A model generated the notes under the pieces. It was given only the letters and a program-made list of their open reading frames with translations, had not been told where the DNA came from and ran no database searches. From Kushneria aurantia DSM 21353 (GTDB taxonomy: Bacteria; Pseudomonadota; Gammaproteobacteria; Pseudomonadales; Halomonadaceae): a stretch of 64,000 nucleotides of DNA. The translations under genes and the position numbers were made by a program. Within the stretch, counting starts at the first letter, position 1. Each line of letters starts with the position of its first letter. Shown piece by piece: positions 7,710 to 19,115 of this stretch. The stretch lies in the NCBI RefSeq assembly GCF_000382245.1, contig NZ_KB907879.1, positions 1 through 64,000 on the forward strand, written 5' to 3'.

Positions 7710-8485
7710 TGTCGCCCTTGATTGCACTGGGACGCCGGGCGCTCGATCTGTTGGAAGCGCTGGGACGCAGCGCGATCTTTCTGGTCCAGTCGCTTTGTTG
7801 CCTGCCGCGCCTGCAGGGTTTTCGGCTGTGGGCGCGGCAGATGTACTTCGTTGGCGTGCTGTCGCTGCCGATTATCGTGGTGTCGGGCCTTTTTATCGGC
7901 ATGGTCATCGCGCTTCAGGGCTACCTGGTGCTGTCGGGCTTCGGTGCCGACGAGGCGCTCGGCCAGATGGTGGCGCTGTCGCTGCTGCGTGAGCTGGCAC
8001 CGGTGGTCAGTGCGCTGCTGTTTGCCGGTCGAGCGGGCTCGGCGCTGACCGCCGAGATCGGCCTGATGAAGGCGACCGAGCAGCTCTCCAGCATGGAGAT
8101 GATTGGTGTCGATCCGCTGCGCAGGGTGATTGCGCCACGGCTGTGGGCAGGGTTCGTGTCGATGCCGATTCTGACCGTGTTTTTCAGCGTGATCGGTATC
8201 ATGGGCGGCTATCTTGTCGGTGTCGACTGGCTCGGCGTCGATGCCGGCTCTTTCTGGGGCAATATGCAAAACAGCGTGGCGTTTTTCGATGACGTCCTGA
8301 ACGGCATGGCCAAAAGCGTTGTCTTCGGGCTGGTGGTGACCTGGATCGCGGTATTCCAGGGGTATGACCTGGTGCCCACATCGGAGGGTATTTCGCGTGC
8401 CACTACCCGCACCGTGGTGTTCGGCTCGCTGGCCGTTCTGGGGCTCGATTTCATTCTGACCGCAATGATGTTTGGAGATTTTTAA
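7706..8485 (+). CDS. mlaE: Phospholipid ABC transporter permease MlaE
   Basis: Inner-membrane permease of the Mla system. 259 aa with several hydrophobic helices and the MlaE signature region ([19 protein letters not shown], then [20 protein letters not shown]). It starts at an ATGA overlap with mlaF; a second ATG follows immediately. Its TAA shares one base with the mlaD ATG (TAATG). Confidence 0.96.
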   Translation: MMSPLIALGRRALDLLEALGRSAIFLVQSLCCLPRLQGFRLWARQMYFVGVLSLPIIVVSGLFIGMVIALQGYLVLSGFGADEALGQMVALSLLRELAPVVSALLFAGRAGSALTAEIGLMKATEQLSSMEMIGVDPLRRVIAPRLWAGFVSMPILTVFFSVIGIMGGYLVGVDWLGVDAGSFWGNMQNSVAFFDDVLNGMAKSVVFGLVVTWIAVFQGYDLVPTSEGISRATTRTVVFGSLAVLGLDFILTAMMFGDF

Positions 8486-8946
8486 TGAAGCGTTCCGGAA
8501 CACTCGAGGCGGGCGTCGGCGCCTTTGTGCTGGCCGGCCTGCTGGGGCTGATCTTTCTCGGGCTGCAGGTGAGCGGGATGAGCTTCGGTCAGACCGATCG
8601 CAATTTCACCCTCTATGCCAACTTCAGCAATATTGGCGGTCTGCAGGAGCGCTCGCGGGTCACCATGTCAGGTGTCACCGTGGGCCGGGTGACCGATATT
8701 TCGCTCGATCCGAAGTGGCTCGATGCCAGGGTCACCATGCAGATCGATTCCGACGTAGGCAAGCAGCTGTCGCAGGACTCTTCGGCTGCTATCCTGACCT
8801 CGGGACTGCTGGGCGAGCAGTACATTGGCCTGACGACCGGTGGCGCCCCCGAAATGCTGAAAAGTGGCGATACCATTCGTGATACGCAATCGGCGCTGGT
8901 GCTGGAGCACCTGATCCAGCAGTTTGTGTCGAATATGTCCAAATAG
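8485..8946 (+). CDS. mlaD: Phospholipid ABC transporter substrate-binding protein MlaD
   Basis: Membrane-anchored MCE protein that forms the hexameric lipid-binding ring on MlaE. 153 aa: one N-terminal helix (about 8-27, GAFVLAGLLGLIFLGLQVSG), then a single MCE domain with YANFSNIGGLQERSRVTMSGVTVGRV and a C-terminal helix. Start shared with the mlaE stop. Confidence 0.95.
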   Translation: MKRSGTLEAGVGAFVLAGLLGLIFLGLQVSGMSFGQTDRNFTLYANFSNIGGLQERSRVTMSGVTVGRVTDISLDPKWLDARVTMQIDSDVGKQLSQDSSAAILTSGLLGEQYIGLTTGGAPEMLKSGDTIRDTQSALVLEHLIQQFVSNMSK

Positions 8947-8991
8947 TCGAACACCAACGAATCAAAGTGGTCCAATTCGGGTAGTCATGTT

Positions 8992-9010
8992 GGCGGCCGA
9001 AGTGGCCGCC
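8992..9010 (+). promoter_or_regulatory. Hairpin between mlaD and mlaC
   Basis: Perfect seven-base-pair stem GGCGGCC / GGCCGCC with a GAAGT loop, in the 84 bp gap between mlaD and mlaC. No U-run follows, so it is not a classic terminator; it may limit read-through or stabilise mRNA ends around mlaC. Confidence 0.4.
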
Positions 9011-9030
9011 TCATTCAAAGGAGAGGCAGG

Positions 9031-9714
9031 ATGAAAAGGATATCCACCGCTATCGTCATGGCACTGTCGCTGATGTCGGCCGGCTTTACGGTTAATGCTG
9101 TCGCCGCCGACCAGAGTCAGCCGAATCAGTCAGGTCAGTCGAGCCAGTCACCGCAACAGCTGGTGCAGCAGAGCGTCGACAATCTGATGAGCAAGCTCGA
9201 CAATCGCCAGCAGTACTACCGCAGCCACCCCGAGGAGCTCAAGCAGGTGGTGCGGGACAATATCGTGCCGCTGATCGACTGGCAGTATGCAGCTGCCAGC
9301 GTGATGGGCAAATATTTTCGCGCAGCGACGCCCGAGCAGCGCAGCCGCTTCCTGAATGTCTTCCGTCAGACGCTGGTCGATACCTACTCTCAGGGGTTGG
9401 TGACCTTCGACTATCAGAGCGTCAACGTGCTCAGTAGTGACCAGGATCAGCGCTACCAGGATCAGGCCAGCGTCGACATGGAGGTGGTCGGCACCGACGG
9501 TCAGCGTTATCCGGTCTCCTACACCCTGCGCCAGAGCAACGGGCAGTGGAAAGTGGTCAACGTGGTGGTCAACGGCATCAATCTGGGGCTGACCTTCCGC
9601 AATCAGTTCGAGCAGGCGATGCAGAACAATAACCGTAATATCGATGCGGTTATCAACGGTTGGGCACCGGAAGTCGATCTCGAAGAGGGTGGCAACCAGC
9701 AGGCGCAGGGCTGA
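9031..9714 (+). CDS. mlaC: Periplasmic phospholipid-binding protein MlaC
   Basis: Soluble carrier that shuttles phospholipid between MlaD and the outer-membrane MlaA. 227 aa: signal peptide (about 1-26, ending VNAVAA), a Gln/Ser-rich linker, then the Ttg2D fold with IVPLIDWQYAAASVMGKYFR, RQTLVDTYSQGLVTFDYQS and WKVVNVVVNGINLGLTFRNQF. A GGAGAGGCAGG ribosome site precedes the ATG. It is the only Mla gene not overlapping its upstream neighbour. Confidence 0.95.
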   Translation: MKRISTAIVMALSLMSAGFTVNAVAADQSQPNQSGQSSQSPQQLVQQSVDNLMSKLDNRQQYYRSHPEELKQVVRDNIVPLIDWQYAAASVMGKYFRAATPEQRSRFLNVFRQTLVDTYSQGLVTFDYQSVNVLSSDQDQRYQDQASVDMEVVGTDGQRYPVSYTLRQSNGQWKVVNVVVNGINLGLTFRNQFEQAMQNNNRNIDAVINGWAPEVDLEEGGNQQAQG

Positions 9715-10085
9715 TGAGCGAACCGATCTATCAGGACGATGATACCGAGCTGACAGTCAGCGACGATACGCTTCGTCTGAAGGGGGCGCCTGCCTTCGAT
9801 AACGCCGCGGCACTTGCCGCGGCGGGAGCGCGCTGGCTGGAGCGTCACCAGCAGGGTTCGGTCTCCTTCAACGCCTGTGACGTGCACGACGTCAGCAGTG
9901 CCACCCTGTCGGTCCTGCTGGAGTGGTTGCGCATTACCCGCCGCAAGGGCATCGAGGTGGACCGCATACGACTCTCCGACCGCATGCGCGAGCTTGTCGA
10001 GCTGGCCGAACTCAACGATGTTTTTCCTTCCCGCCATACCTCCTTCGAGTGCTCACCGGCCGTCGAGGCTGCGGCTTCCCGGTGA
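9714..10085 (+). CDS. mlaB: STAS-domain protein MlaB
   Basis: Cytoplasmic STAS protein that binds MlaF and supports assembly and activity of the complex. 123 aa; an acidic start (MSEPIYQDDDTEL), then a STAS fold with FNACDVHDVSSATLSVLLEW carrying the loop around the conserved serine/threonine. The ATG at 9714 shares one base with the mlaC TGA (TGATG). Longer in-frame starts fall inside mlaC. Confidence 0.88.
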   Translation: MSEPIYQDDDTELTVSDDTLRLKGAPAFDNAAALAAAGARWLERHQQGSVSFNACDVHDVSSATLSVLLEWLRITRRKGIEVDRIRLSDRMRELVELAELNDVFPSRHTSFECSPAVEAAASR

Positions 10086-10223
10086 CTTCACGCCATTCGC
10101 GCATGACGGCGTTTTTCATTTACCATTGCCGCTATTGAGATGGCACCTGCGAACCCTGCCCATGTCAAAAACGAGGGCAGGGTTTGCATGGCCTTCACCC
10201 AACGGTTAGTAAAAGGAGCCCTC

Positions 10224-11758
<1,535 letters not shown>

Positions 11759-11775
11759 GAGGTTCTGATTATCAC

Positions 11776-11791
11776 CGACGCCGTGGCGTCG
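11776..11791 (+). promoter_or_regulatory. Short hairpin in the murA-hisG gap
   Basis: CGACGCC-GT-GGCGTCG, a seven-base-pair stem with a minimal loop, 25 bp before hisG. It has no U-run. It may separate the murA and hisGD transcripts or be incidental. Confidence 0.3.
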
Positions 11792-11815
11792 TTATCCGGC
11801 AGTTTTCGAGACCCC

Positions 11816-12472
11816 ATGAGTAAACCCCTGATTCTGGCGCTCTCCAAGGGGCGCATTCTCAAAGAGACGCTGCCGCTGCTGGCCGAAGCCGGTATCGAAC
11901 CGCTGGAGCCGCTCGACAAGAGTCGCAAGCTGCTGTTCGAGACCACTCTCGATAACGTCAGACTGGTGATACTGCGTGCCGTCGATGTGCCCACCTATGT
12001 CCAGATGGGCGCCGCCGACGCCGGGGTGGCGGGCAAGGATGTCCTGCTCGAGCACGGCGCTCGCGCGCTCTACGAGCCCCTCGATCTGAATATTTCGCGC
12101 TGCCGTCTGATGACGGCCGGCATCGAGGGTGTGACGCCTGATCGCGCCAGGCGCCGGGTCGCCACCAAGTTCGTCAATATCGCACGGCGCTACTATTCGG
12201 GGTTGGGCATCCAGGCGGAGGTCATCAAGCTGTATGGCGCCATGGAGCTGGCGCCGATGATGAATCTGGCCGACGAGATCGTCGATATCGTGGATACCGG
12301 CAATACCCTGCGCGCCAACGGCATGGTGGCGCGTGAACTGATCGCCGATATCAGCACCCGACTGGTGGTCAACAAGGCCTCGATGACGGTTCAGCACGCG
12401 CGGCTGGGGCCCTTGATCGAGCAGCTGCGCGAAGCCGTGACGCGGCGCAGCGGCGAAGCCACCGGGCCCTGA
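11816..12472 (+). CDS. hisG: ATP phosphoribosyltransferase HisG, short form
   Basis: First step of histidine synthesis, joining ATP and PRPP. 218 aa with no C-terminal ACT-like regulatory domain: this is the short HisG, which in known cases needs the HisRS-like partner HisZ (not in this window). Motifs: [16 protein letters not shown] at the start and the PRPP loop [17 protein letters not shown]. The start at 11816 matches the family N terminus. Confidence 0.95.
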   Translation: MSKPLILALSKGRILKETLPLLAEAGIEPLEPLDKSRKLLFETTLDNVRLVILRAVDVPTYVQMGAADAGVAGKDVLLEHGARALYEPLDLNISRCRLMTAGIEGVTPDRARRRVATKFVNIARRYYSGLGIQAEVIKLYGAMELAPMMNLADEIVDIVDTGNTLRANGMVARELIADISTRLVVNKASMTVQHARLGPLIEQLREAVTRRSGEATGP

Positions 12473-12527
12473 GCGGCAGCCTTTTCTTTCGACTTTTCGA
12501 TCCGACCGCGGTGGAGTCGCGCCACCG

Positions 12528-13856
12528 ATGAGGGAGTCAGCGGTGAGTACAGAGCAGGTTATTCGGCGTCTCGATGCCGGTCAGCAGGACTTCGAGCAGT
12601 GTCTTGACGCACTGCTCGACTGGGAAAGCGTCTCCAGCGCCGAGGTGCAGCGCAGCGTTGACGATATTCTCGACGCGGTGCGCCGCCGCGGTGATGCGGC
12701 GCTGATCGAGCTGACGCAGCGCTTCGACCGGCTGGCGGTGGAGAGTATGACGCAGCTGACGCTCGGCGCTGCACGGCTGGAGGCTGCCTGGCAGGCGCTG
12801 CCCGTCGAGCAGCGCGAGGCGTTGACGGTGGCTGCCGATCGCATCCGCGCCTATCACGAACACCAGAAGCCCGGCAGTTGGTCCTTTGAAGAGGCCGACG
12901 GCACCCTGCTGGGCCAGCAGGTCACACCCCTGGATCGCGTCGGTGTCTATGTCCCCGGCGGCAAGGCGGCCTACCCCTCGTCGGTGCTGATGAACGTCAT
13001 TCCGGCGAAGGTGGCCGGCGTGGCCGATATCGTCATGGTGGTGCCCACACCCGACGGCGTGGTCAACGATCTGGTGTTGGCGGCGGCCCGCGCCGCCGGC
13101 GTCGACCGGGTGTTCACCATCGGCGGTGCCCAGGCGGTGGCGGCGCTGGCGTTTGGCACCGATACGGTGCCGGCGGTGGACAAGATTGTCGGCCCCGGCA
13201 ATATCTACGTGGCAACCGCCAAGCGCGCCGTTTTCGGCCGTGTCGGCATCGACATGATTGCCGGCCCGTCGGAGATTCTGATTATCTCCGACGGCGATAC
13301 CGACCCCGACTGGCTGGCGATGGATCTCTTCTCCCAGGCCGAGCACGACGAGGATGCCCAGGCGATTCTGATCAGCTGGGACGACGCTCACCTGGCTGCG
13401 GTGGAGGAGAGCATCGCGCGACTGCTGCCGACGCTTGAGCGTGCCGATATCGTGCGTGAGTCGCTCTCCCGGCGAGGTGCGCTGATTCACGTCGGCAGCG
13501 AGGCGCAGGCAGTGGCACTGGCCAACCGCATCGCCCCCGAGCACCTGGAGCTTTCGGTGGCCGAGCCGCAGCGGCTGGCCGAGCAGGTGCGGCACGCCGG
13601 CGCTATCTTCATGGGGCGCTATACTGCCGAGGCGCTGGGTGACTACTGCGCCGGTCCCAATCACGTCCTGCCCACCTCCGGCACGGCACGCTTCTCGTCG
13701 CCGCTGGGCGTATATGATTTCCAGAAGCGCTCGTCGCTGATTCAGTGCTCGCCGCAGGGCGCCTCGACGCTGGGCCGCACCGCCTCGGTGCTGGCGCGCG
13801 GCGAATCGCTGACCGCTCACGCTCGCTCGGCGGAGAGTCGTATCAGGGAGGAGTAG
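12528..13856 (+). CDS. hisD: Histidinol dehydrogenase HisD
   Basis: Zinc enzyme for the last two steps of histidine synthesis. 442 aa; [54 protein letters not shown] and the C-terminal [15 protein letters not shown] catalytic segment are all present. Two starts are possible: ATG 12528 with a distant GGAG, or GTG 12543 with a well-placed GGGAG. The second may be the true one and would shorten the protein by five residues. It lies 55 bp after hisG; the other his genes are elsewhere. Confidence 0.95.
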   Translation: MRESAVSTEQVIRRLDAGQQDFEQCLDALLDWESVSSAEVQRSVDDILDAVRRRGDAALIELTQRFDRLAVESMTQLTLGAARLEAAWQALPVEQREALTVAADRIRAYHEHQKPGSWSFEEADGTLLGQQVTPLDRVGVYVPGGKAAYPSSVLMNVIPAKVAGVADIVMVVPTPDGVVNDLVLAAARAAGVDRVFTIGGAQAVAALAFGTDTVPAVDKIVGPGNIYVATAKRAVFGRVGIDMIAGPSEILIISDGDTDPDWLAMDLFSQAEHDEDAQAILISWDDAHLAAVEESIARLLPTLERADIVRESLSRRGALIHVGSEAQAVALANRIAPEHLELSVAEPQRLAEQVRHAGAIFMGRYTAEALGDYCAGPNHVLPTSGTARFSSPLGVYDFQKRSSLIQCSPQGASTLGRTASVLARGESLTAHARSAESRIREE

Positions 13857-13879
13857 GGCATCCGCCAGCGGTAAGCGGT

Positions 13880-15118
13880 TCAGCTGTCGCTGTCGCTCGG
13901 TGTCGGCATCATCGAGCGTGCCGGGCGCTCGCCCACGGTGATGGTGACGCTCAGACGCTTGCCATCGCGATAGAGCTCGAGCGGCAGCTTTTCGCCCGGG
14001 GCGATATTGGCGATATCCACCATGGCGCTCTGGGCATCCAGCAGGGGGCGGCCATTGACCGATAGAATTACATCGCCGGTTCTGACCCCGGCCTGGTCCG
14101 CCGGGCCGCCCTCGACCACATCGGAGACCACCACGCCCCGTGGTGCATTGATGTTGAATGACGCCGGCAGACCGGGCGTGACCTCGCGCGCCTCGATGCC
14201 CAGCCAGCCGCGAATGACCCGCCCATGTACCACCAGGTCGTCGAGAATGTCGTGCGCCAGGTTGGTGGGTATGGCGAAGCCGATCCCCTGGGAGCCGCCG
14301 CTGCGCGAGAAGATGGCAGTATTGATGCCCACCAGCGCGCCGTCGGCGTTGACCAGCGCGCCGCCGGAGTTGCCCGGGTTGATCGCCGCGTCGGTCTGAA
14401 TGAAATCCTCGTAGGCATTGAGCCCCAGGTGGCTGCGACCGGTCGCGCTGATGATGCCCATGGTCACCGTCTGGCCCACGCCGAAAGGGTTGCCGATGGC
14501 CAGCGCGATATCGCCGACGCGGCTGTTGTTGGAGTCCGTCAGCCCGATCACCGGCAGATTGTCGAGATCGATATGCAGCACCGCCAGGTCGGTCTCGGGG
14601 TCGGTGCCGATCACCGTGGCGATGGTCTCGCGGCCGTCGCGCAGCGCTACCTGGATTTCGTCGGCGCCGCTGATGACATGGTTGTTGGTAAGAATGTAGC
14701 CTTCTTCGCTGACGATAACGCCGGAGCCCAGGCTCGACAGCATGCGGCGCCGGCCCGACTGGCTGTTGCCGAAGAACTGCTCGAAAAAGGGGTCCGACAT
14801 CAGCGGATGCTGGTCGCGCTCTACCAGTCGCGACGAGTAGATATTGACCACGGCAGGTGCGGCCTTTTCAACCGCGGTGGCGTAACTGGCGGCGCCTTCG
14901 CTGCGCTGCAGGGGCGGTGCGTCGCGGGTCGAGGGCGGATCACGTTCGACCGGCGTTGCCGGAAGCTGGACCGGTTCGACGACCGGGCGTTGGCTGACGG
15001 TTTCACCGCCACTGCGTTCGCCGCCACCGATCATGCTGGGCATGTAATCGAGCAGCACCAGGGCAAGCAGAACACCGCAGATGACGGGCCAGATCAGTGG
15101 CAGCAACAGTCGGCGCAT
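13880..15118 (-). CDS. DegS/AlgW-like S1C periplasmic serine protease
   Basis: Inner-membrane-anchored HtrA protease. 412 aa: N-terminal membrane anchor (about 3-23), a Pro/Glu/Arg-rich linker to about 75, a trypsin-like domain with H147 (NNHVI), D177 (TDLAV) and S251 (GNSGGAL), then one PDZ domain (about 310-395). A single PDZ and a membrane anchor are typical of DegS/AlgW, which cleaves anti-sigma factor RseA/MucA on envelope stress. The substrate is not shown here. The linker is longer than in E. coli DegS. The start at 15118 directly precedes the anchor. Convergent with hisD. Confidence 0.9.
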   Translation of the reverse strand: MRRLLLPLIWPVICGVLLALVLLDYMPSMIGGGERSGGETVSQRPVVEPVQLPATPVERDPPSTRDAPPLQRSEGAASYATAVEKAAPAVVNIYSSRLVERDQHPLMSDPFFEQFFGNSQSGRRRMLSSLGSGVIVSEEGYILTNNHVISGADEIQVALRDGRETIATVIGTDPETDLAVLHIDLDNLPVIGLTDSNNSRVGDIALAIGNPFGVGQTVTMGIISATGRSHLGLNAYEDFIQTDAAINPGNSGGALVNADGALVGINTAIFSRSGGSQGIGFAIPTNLAHDILDDLVVHGRVIRGWLGIEAREVTPGLPASFNINAPRGVVVSDVVEGGPADQAGVRTGDVILSVNGRPLLDAQSAMVDIANIAPGEKLPLELYRDGKRLSVTITVGERPARSMMPTPSDSDS

Positions 15119-15343
15119 GACACCATTTCCCCGCAGGGCGCTGAACCATGGCTCGGCGGGGAGTCTGCCGCCGTTCCCGGGCAGGCGCTCGGTCGCCGAG
15201 CGGTTCAGCACCCTGTATGTATGAATTGTCTTTCACAAGAACTTGTGCCGAAAGGGCATTGCTGCCCCGAAAGGCGTTGAGTCTATCACCCGGCCGGCTG
15301 CGCTGTCGTCGCGGGCCGGCACGGTTACTTCATGGAGGAGCAC

Positions 15344-16099
15344 ATGGCCGAGCGCGACACCCTGCTTGCCGATATGAACGGGTTGCTGACACCGCAGCGC
15401 TTTCGCGACTACACCGCCAACGGCCTGCAGGTCGAAGGCAGGGAGGAGATCAAGCGTATCATGAGCGGCGTCACGGCCTGTCAGTCGCTACTCGACGAGG
15501 CGGTCGCCTGGCGGGCGGATATGGTGATCGTCCATCACGGCTATTTCTGGAAGAACGAGCCGGTCGCGGTGACCGGCATGAAGCGCCGTCGACTGGCGAC
15601 ACTGCTTCAGCACGAGATCAACCTGGTGGCCTGGCATCTGCCGCTGGATGCCCACCCGAAGCTGGGTAACAACGCCCTGCTGGCCGAGCGCCTGGGCTGG
15701 CAGATCGAGGGCGTGCTGGATGGCGAGATGGGCCAGGGCCTGCTTTACCATGGCCGTGCCGGAGGCGTGGCCCATGACGCCCTGGCAGCGCGCATGACCG
15801 AGCGGCTGGGACGTCAGCCGCTTGTCATTGCCGCTCATGACCGACCCATAGAACGCATTGCCTGGTGCACCGGTGGCGCTCAGGACATGATTGCCGAGGC
15901 GGCACAGGCCGGTGTGGACGCCTTTGTGTCGGGCGAGGCCTCGGAGCGAACCACACACATGGCACGGGAGATGGGAGTCAGTTACTTCGCGGCGGGGCAT
16001 CACGCGACCGAGCGTGACGGTATCAGGGCGCTGGGGCAGAGGCTGTCGGAACGCCACGGCGTCGAGCACCGTTTTGTGGATATTGACAATCCTGTCTAG
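15344..16099 (+). CDS. NIF3-like dinuclear metal-centre hexameric protein (YbgI family)
   Basis: 251 aa of the DUF34/NIF3 family, a toroidal hexamer with a dinuclear metal site; the biochemical role is still debated (GTP cyclohydrolase-like or metal trafficking proposals). Metal-binding motifs: VIVHHGYFW and AWHLPLDAH near the N terminus, and GHHATERDG near the C terminus. I chose ATG 15344 because GGAGGAG lies just upstream; ATG 15332 lacks a ribosome site. Confidence 0.93.
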   Translation: MAERDTLLADMNGLLTPQRFRDYTANGLQVEGREEIKRIMSGVTACQSLLDEAVAWRADMVIVHHGYFWKNEPVAVTGMKRRRLATLLQHEINLVAWHLPLDAHPKLGNNALLAERLGWQIEGVLDGEMGQGLLYHGRAGGVAHDALAARMTERLGRQPLVIAAHDRPIERIAWCTGGAQDMIAEAAQAGVDAFVSGEASERTTHMAREMGVSYFAAGHHATERDGIRALGQRLSERHGVEHRFVDIDNPV

Positions 16100-16123
16100 G
16101 CTGCTGCCGGAAGGGCAGCAGCC
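16099..16123 (+). terminator. Hairpin terminator between the NIF3 gene and zapG
   Basis: Ten-base-pair stem GGCTGCTGCC / GGCAGCAGCC with a GGAAG loop starting at the NIF3 stop codon. The downstream tract (GTTGTCGTTGG) has few Us, so termination may be weak. The symmetry would serve both convergent genes. Confidence 0.55.
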
Positions 16124-16146
16124 GTTGTCGTTGGGTGTAACAGCAA

Positions 16147-16602
16147 TCAATAGCGCTGTGTGCGGGAGGTCTCCTCCTCGCCTTGAGGCTTCTCCAGACC
16201 GTAGCGCTCATCGAGCGTGCCGTTGCCGTCGGCGTAATCCCGTGGTGCGTGCAGCGACTCGCTCGGGTCGCTGGTGCGGCGCTCGTGATCGGTCTCGGGA
16301 TTGTGTTGCAGGACAGGCGCGGCCGTGTTGTTGCCGAATTTCACGAGGCTGCCGTGCAGACGCTGACGCAGCCTTTCGCTCTGGCGTGTCAGCTCATCGG
16401 CCAGCTCGGCGGCCTCGACCAGATGACGCCCGCTGCCTTCGCGCTGCTGTCTGAGTTCCAGCTCGGTTTCCGCCAGCCGCTGTTTGAGTCTCTTGTTGGT
16501 GGCCGCGCCACCGCTGCTCATGCGGTGAATCAGGATGCCGATGGCGACACCCGCCAGCAGTGCCACGGCTGCGATTACCCAGTCGATATTGCCTTCGTTC
16601 AC
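16147..16602 (-). CDS. zapG: ZapG/YhcB family inner-membrane protein (DUF1043)
   Basis: 151 aa: one N-terminal transmembrane helix (about 8-26, WVIAAVALLAGVAIGILI), then a coiled coil with LKQRLAETELELRQQREG and HLVEAAELADELTRQSERL, and the family-typical LVKFGN motif, followed by a disordered acidic tail. In E. coli YhcB interacts with division and envelope machinery. Divergent from zapE. Confidence 0.88.
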   Translation of the reverse strand: MNEGNIDWVIAAVALLAGVAIGILIHRMSSGGAATNKRLKQRLAETELELRQQREGSGRHLVEAAELADELTRQSERLRQRLHGSLVKFGNNTAAPVLQHNPETDHERRTSDPSESLHAPRDYADGNGTLDERYGLEKPQGEEETSRTQRY

Positions 16603-16628
16603 CAGCCTTCCCCTGATCGGTTATGACG

Positions 16629-16648
16629 GCCACGCCGGCCGGCGTGGC
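16629..16648. repeat. 20-bp perfect palindrome upstream of zapG
   Basis: GCCACGCCGG followed by its exact reverse complement, 27 bp upstream of the zapG start. It could be an operator for a dimeric regulator or the 5' hairpin of the zapG leader RNA. Confidence 0.5.
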
Positions 16649-16802
16649 AGTTTGGGTAAACGCTGCATAAATGCCTGCGCCAGCGAATCGCTGCGTTGCG
16701 TGGTACTGGTGCGCCAGCCCGGTCGAACACTCGCCCAACCCCATGTTATGTCTCGTGTTCTGTGTTCCACGCGCGTTGCGCTTCATCTCGCTCGTCGATT
16801 TA

Positions 16803-16830
16803 TTCAGCGTTTCCCCGGGTACGCTATTAT
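16803..16830 (+). promoter_or_regulatory. Weak candidate sigma70 promoter toward zapE
   Basis: TTCAGC, 16-bp spacer, TATTAT. The -10 matches five of six consensus bases and the -35 three of six. It lies about 105 bp before the zapE ATG. Confidence 0.3.
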
Positions 16831-16935
16831 AGAGGGCGGTCGCGCGTTTCGGTCAATGCATGATGCTGGCCGTTCGCCGCCTTGATCGTTATACAATCAG
16901 ACTTTTGCACACTTTTTTGCAAGGCACATCCCTCC

Positions 16936-18090
16936 ATGTCCAGACTTCCACCGCTCGAGCAGTACAAAAAGGATCTGCAGCGCGACGATTTCCATTACGA
17001 TCCGGCGCAGGAAAAAACGGTCGAGCATCTGCAGCGCCTTTACGATGAGCTGACCTCCAGGCCGCGCCCGCAGCCCTCGGTACAGGGCGCCGATGAGGGC
17101 GGCGGTCTGAAGTCGCGAATGTCGGGGCTTTTCGGCAAGCGTCAGGCACAGGCGCCCAGTGCCCCGCAACAGCCCGACATCAAGGGGCTCTATCTGTGGG
17201 GGGGGGTAGGGCGTGGCAAGACCTGGCTGGTCGATACCTTTCACGACAGTCTGCCGTTTGACGACCGCATGCGGATGCATTTTCACCGCTTCATGCAGCG
17301 CGTGCATCGCGAGCTGGACGTGCACAAGGGGCAGAAAAATCCGCTGACGCAGATTGCCGTCAAGCTGGCCGGTGAAGCGCGGGTGATCTGTCTCGATGAG
17401 TTTTTCGTCAAGGACATCACCGATGCCATGATTCTGGGCAATCTGCTCGATGCGCTCTTTGCCCAGAAAGTCGTACTGGTCACCACGTCCAATATTGTCC
17501 CCGACGAACTCTACAAAAACGGCCTGCAGCGCGATCGTTTTCTCCCCGCCATCGATCTGCTCAATCGCCACTGCGAGGTGATCAACGTTGATGGCGGTAT
17601 CGATCATCGTCTGCGTACCCTGACCCGTGAGGAGATATTTCACACGCCCGCTGATGACGACGCCGAAAAAGCACTGGCAGAAAGCTTCGAGCGTATTGCG
17701 GGCGAGTCGGCGCAGGCCGCTTCGCTGCGCATCAACGGTCGCTCGCTTGCGGCAAAAGGGAGTCACAACGGCGTGGTGTGGTTCGATTTCGATACCCTGT
17801 GTGATGGCCCGCGCAGCCAGAACGACTATATCGAGCTGTCACGTGAGTATCACAGCGTATTGATCTCCGCTGTGCCGGTGATGGGCGCCAGCGTGGAGGA
17901 CAAGTCACGCCGCTTCATCAATCTGGTCGATGAGTTCTACGATCGCGCGGTCAAGCTGGTGATGTCGGCCGAGGCGAGCCCCGAAGCGCTCTACAGCGGC
18001 GGCCAGCTCGAATTCGAATTCGAACGTACCGTTTCAAGGCTGCAGGAAATGCAGTCGAGCGAGTATCTGGCCCTTGCCCACAAGCCCTGA
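16936..18090 (+). CDS. zapE: Cell division protein ZapE (AFG1-like ATPase)
   Basis: AAA-type P-loop ATPase that associates with the Z-ring in E. coli. 384 aa; Walker [11 protein letters not shown], Walker [12 protein letters not shown], sensor region [20 protein letters not shown]. After the N-terminal DDFHYDPAQ segment there is a low-complexity insertion (about residues 45-75) before the P-loop. The start at 16936 gives the usual [14 protein letters not shown]; the longer frame runs into the promoter region. Confidence 0.94.
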   Translation: MSRLPPLEQYKKDLQRDDFHYDPAQEKTVEHLQRLYDELTSRPRPQPSVQGADEGGGLKSRMSGLFGKRQAQAPSAPQQPDIKGLYLWGGVGRGKTWLVDTFHDSLPFDDRMRMHFHRFMQRVHRELDVHKGQKNPLTQIAVKLAGEARVICLDEFFVKDITDAMILGNLLDALFAQKVVLVTTSNIVPDELYKNGLQRDRFLPAIDLLNRHCEVINVDGGIDHRLRTLTREEIFHTPADDDAEKALAESFERIAGESAQAASLRINGRSLAAKGSHNGVVWFDFDTLCDGPRSQNDYIELSREYHSVLISAVPVMGASVEDKSRRFINLVDEFYDRAVKLVMSAEASPEALYSGGQLEFEFERTVSRLQEMQSSEYLALAHKP

Positions 18091-18096
18091 AGCAGC

Positions 18097-18125
18097 TTGT
18101 GTGGCGTGCAGCGGGGCTGTACAAT
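18097..18125 (+). promoter_or_regulatory. Candidate sigma70 promoter of rplM-rpsI
   Basis: TTGTGT, 17-bp spacer, TACAAT, just after the zapE stop. It leaves a leader of about 100 nt before rplM, consistent with a separately regulated ribosomal protein operon. Confidence 0.55.
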
Positions 18126-18230
18126 GCGCGCTCGCTTATCGTTGTCACGTGCTGCGTGGCAACCAAGAAAAATAGGGATTGGCCGAACGAACCGCGTTCG
18201 CTTTCGTGCCACAACCATGGTGATTTACAC

Positions 18231-18659
18231 ATGAAAACCTTCAGCGCCAAGCCGCAGTCCGTGCAGCGCGACTGGTACGTCGTCGACGCTGCCGACAAGA
18301 CCCTCGGGCGTCTGTCGACCGAGATTGCTCGTCGCCTGCGGGGCAAGCACAAGCCCGAATATACGCCGCACGTCGATACCGGCGACTACATCGTGGTCGT
18401 CAACGCCGAAAAGGTGCGGGTTACCGGCAAGAAGAGCTTTACCAAGCAGTACTATCGTCATACCGGCTATCCGGGCGGTCTGCGCTCGATGAACTTCGAG
18501 CAGATGATCGATCATGCTCCCGAGCGCGTCATCGAGATCGCCGTCAAGGGTATGCTGCCGAAGGGCCCGCTGGGTCGCGCCATGTATTCCAAGCTCAAGG
18601 TCTATGCCGGCAGTGAACATCCTCATGCCGCACAGCAGCCTCAGGCACTGAATCTTTAA
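18231..18659 (+). CDS. rplM: Large ribosomal subunit protein uL13
   Basis: 142 aa, the standard length. Motifs: [43 protein letters not shown] in two parts, [18 protein letters not shown], and the C-terminal signature [21 protein letters not shown] longer in-frame start at 18099 is not credible. First of the two-gene rplM-rpsI operon. Confidence 0.98.
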   Translation: MKTFSAKPQSVQRDWYVVDAADKTLGRLSTEIARRLRGKHKPEYTPHVDTGDYIVVVNAEKVRVTGKKSFTKQYYRHTGYPGGLRSMNFEQMIDHAPERVIEIAVKGMLPKGPLGRAMYSKLKVYAGSEHPHAAQQPQALNL

Positions 18660-18672
18660 AGGAACCCCGATC

Positions 18673-19065
18673 ATGGCACAGCAGCAGTACTACGGCACCG
18701 GCCGCCGCAAGACCTCTACCGCGCGCGTTTTCCTGCGCCCGGGCAGTGGCAACATCATCGTCAATCAGCGTGAGCTCAACGAATACTTCGGTCGCGTGAC
18801 TGCCCAGATGGTAGTGCGCCAGCCGCTGGAGCTGACCGAGCTGGGCAGTCAGTTCGACGTCTACGTCACCGTACAGGGCGGCGGCGGGTCGGCTCAGGCC
18901 GGCGCCATTCGCCACGGTATTACCCGTGCGCTGATCGACTACAACGCAGATCTGCGCGCACCGCTGCGCAGCGCCGGCTACGTGACGCGCGATGCGCGCA
19001 TGGTCGAGCGCAAGAAAATCGGTCTGCGCAAGGCGCGTCGTCGTCCGCAGTTCTCCAAGCGTTAA
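18673..19065 (+). CDS. rpsI: Small ribosomal subunit protein uS9
   Basis: 130 aa, the standard length. [19 protein letters not shown] at the start, [18 protein letters not shown] in the middle and the basic tail [18 protein letters not shown] that reaches the ribosomal P site. A 13-bp gap separates it from rplM, with AAAGGAACC as ribosome site. Confidence 0.98.
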   Translation: MAQQQYYGTGRRKTSTARVFLRPGSGNIIVNQRELNEYFGRVTAQMVVRQPLELTELGSQFDVYVTVQGGGGSAQAGAIRHGITRALIDYNADLRAPLRSAGYVTRDARMVERKKIGLRKARRRPQFSKR

Positions 19066-19085
19066 TACGCTGCGCTCCTCGCGTC

Positions 19086-19115
19086 AACGCCCGGGCTATA
19101 TACCCGGGCGTTTTT
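19086..19115 (+). terminator. Intrinsic terminator after rpsI
   Basis: Stem CGCCCGGG / CCCGGGCG extended by AA/TT, seven-base loop CTATATA, followed by TTTTT. A classic rho-independent terminator ending the ribosomal operon. Confidence 0.9.

Larger units (their letters stand above)
16603..16935. other. Divergent intergenic region between zapG and zapE (333 bp)
   Basis: No gene is seen here. It holds a 20-bp perfect palindrome (16629-16648), a weak candidate promoter (16803-16830) and, nearer zapE, an AT-rich TTATACAAT-like -10 without a good -35. It must contain the promoters for both flanking genes. Confidence 0.6.
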
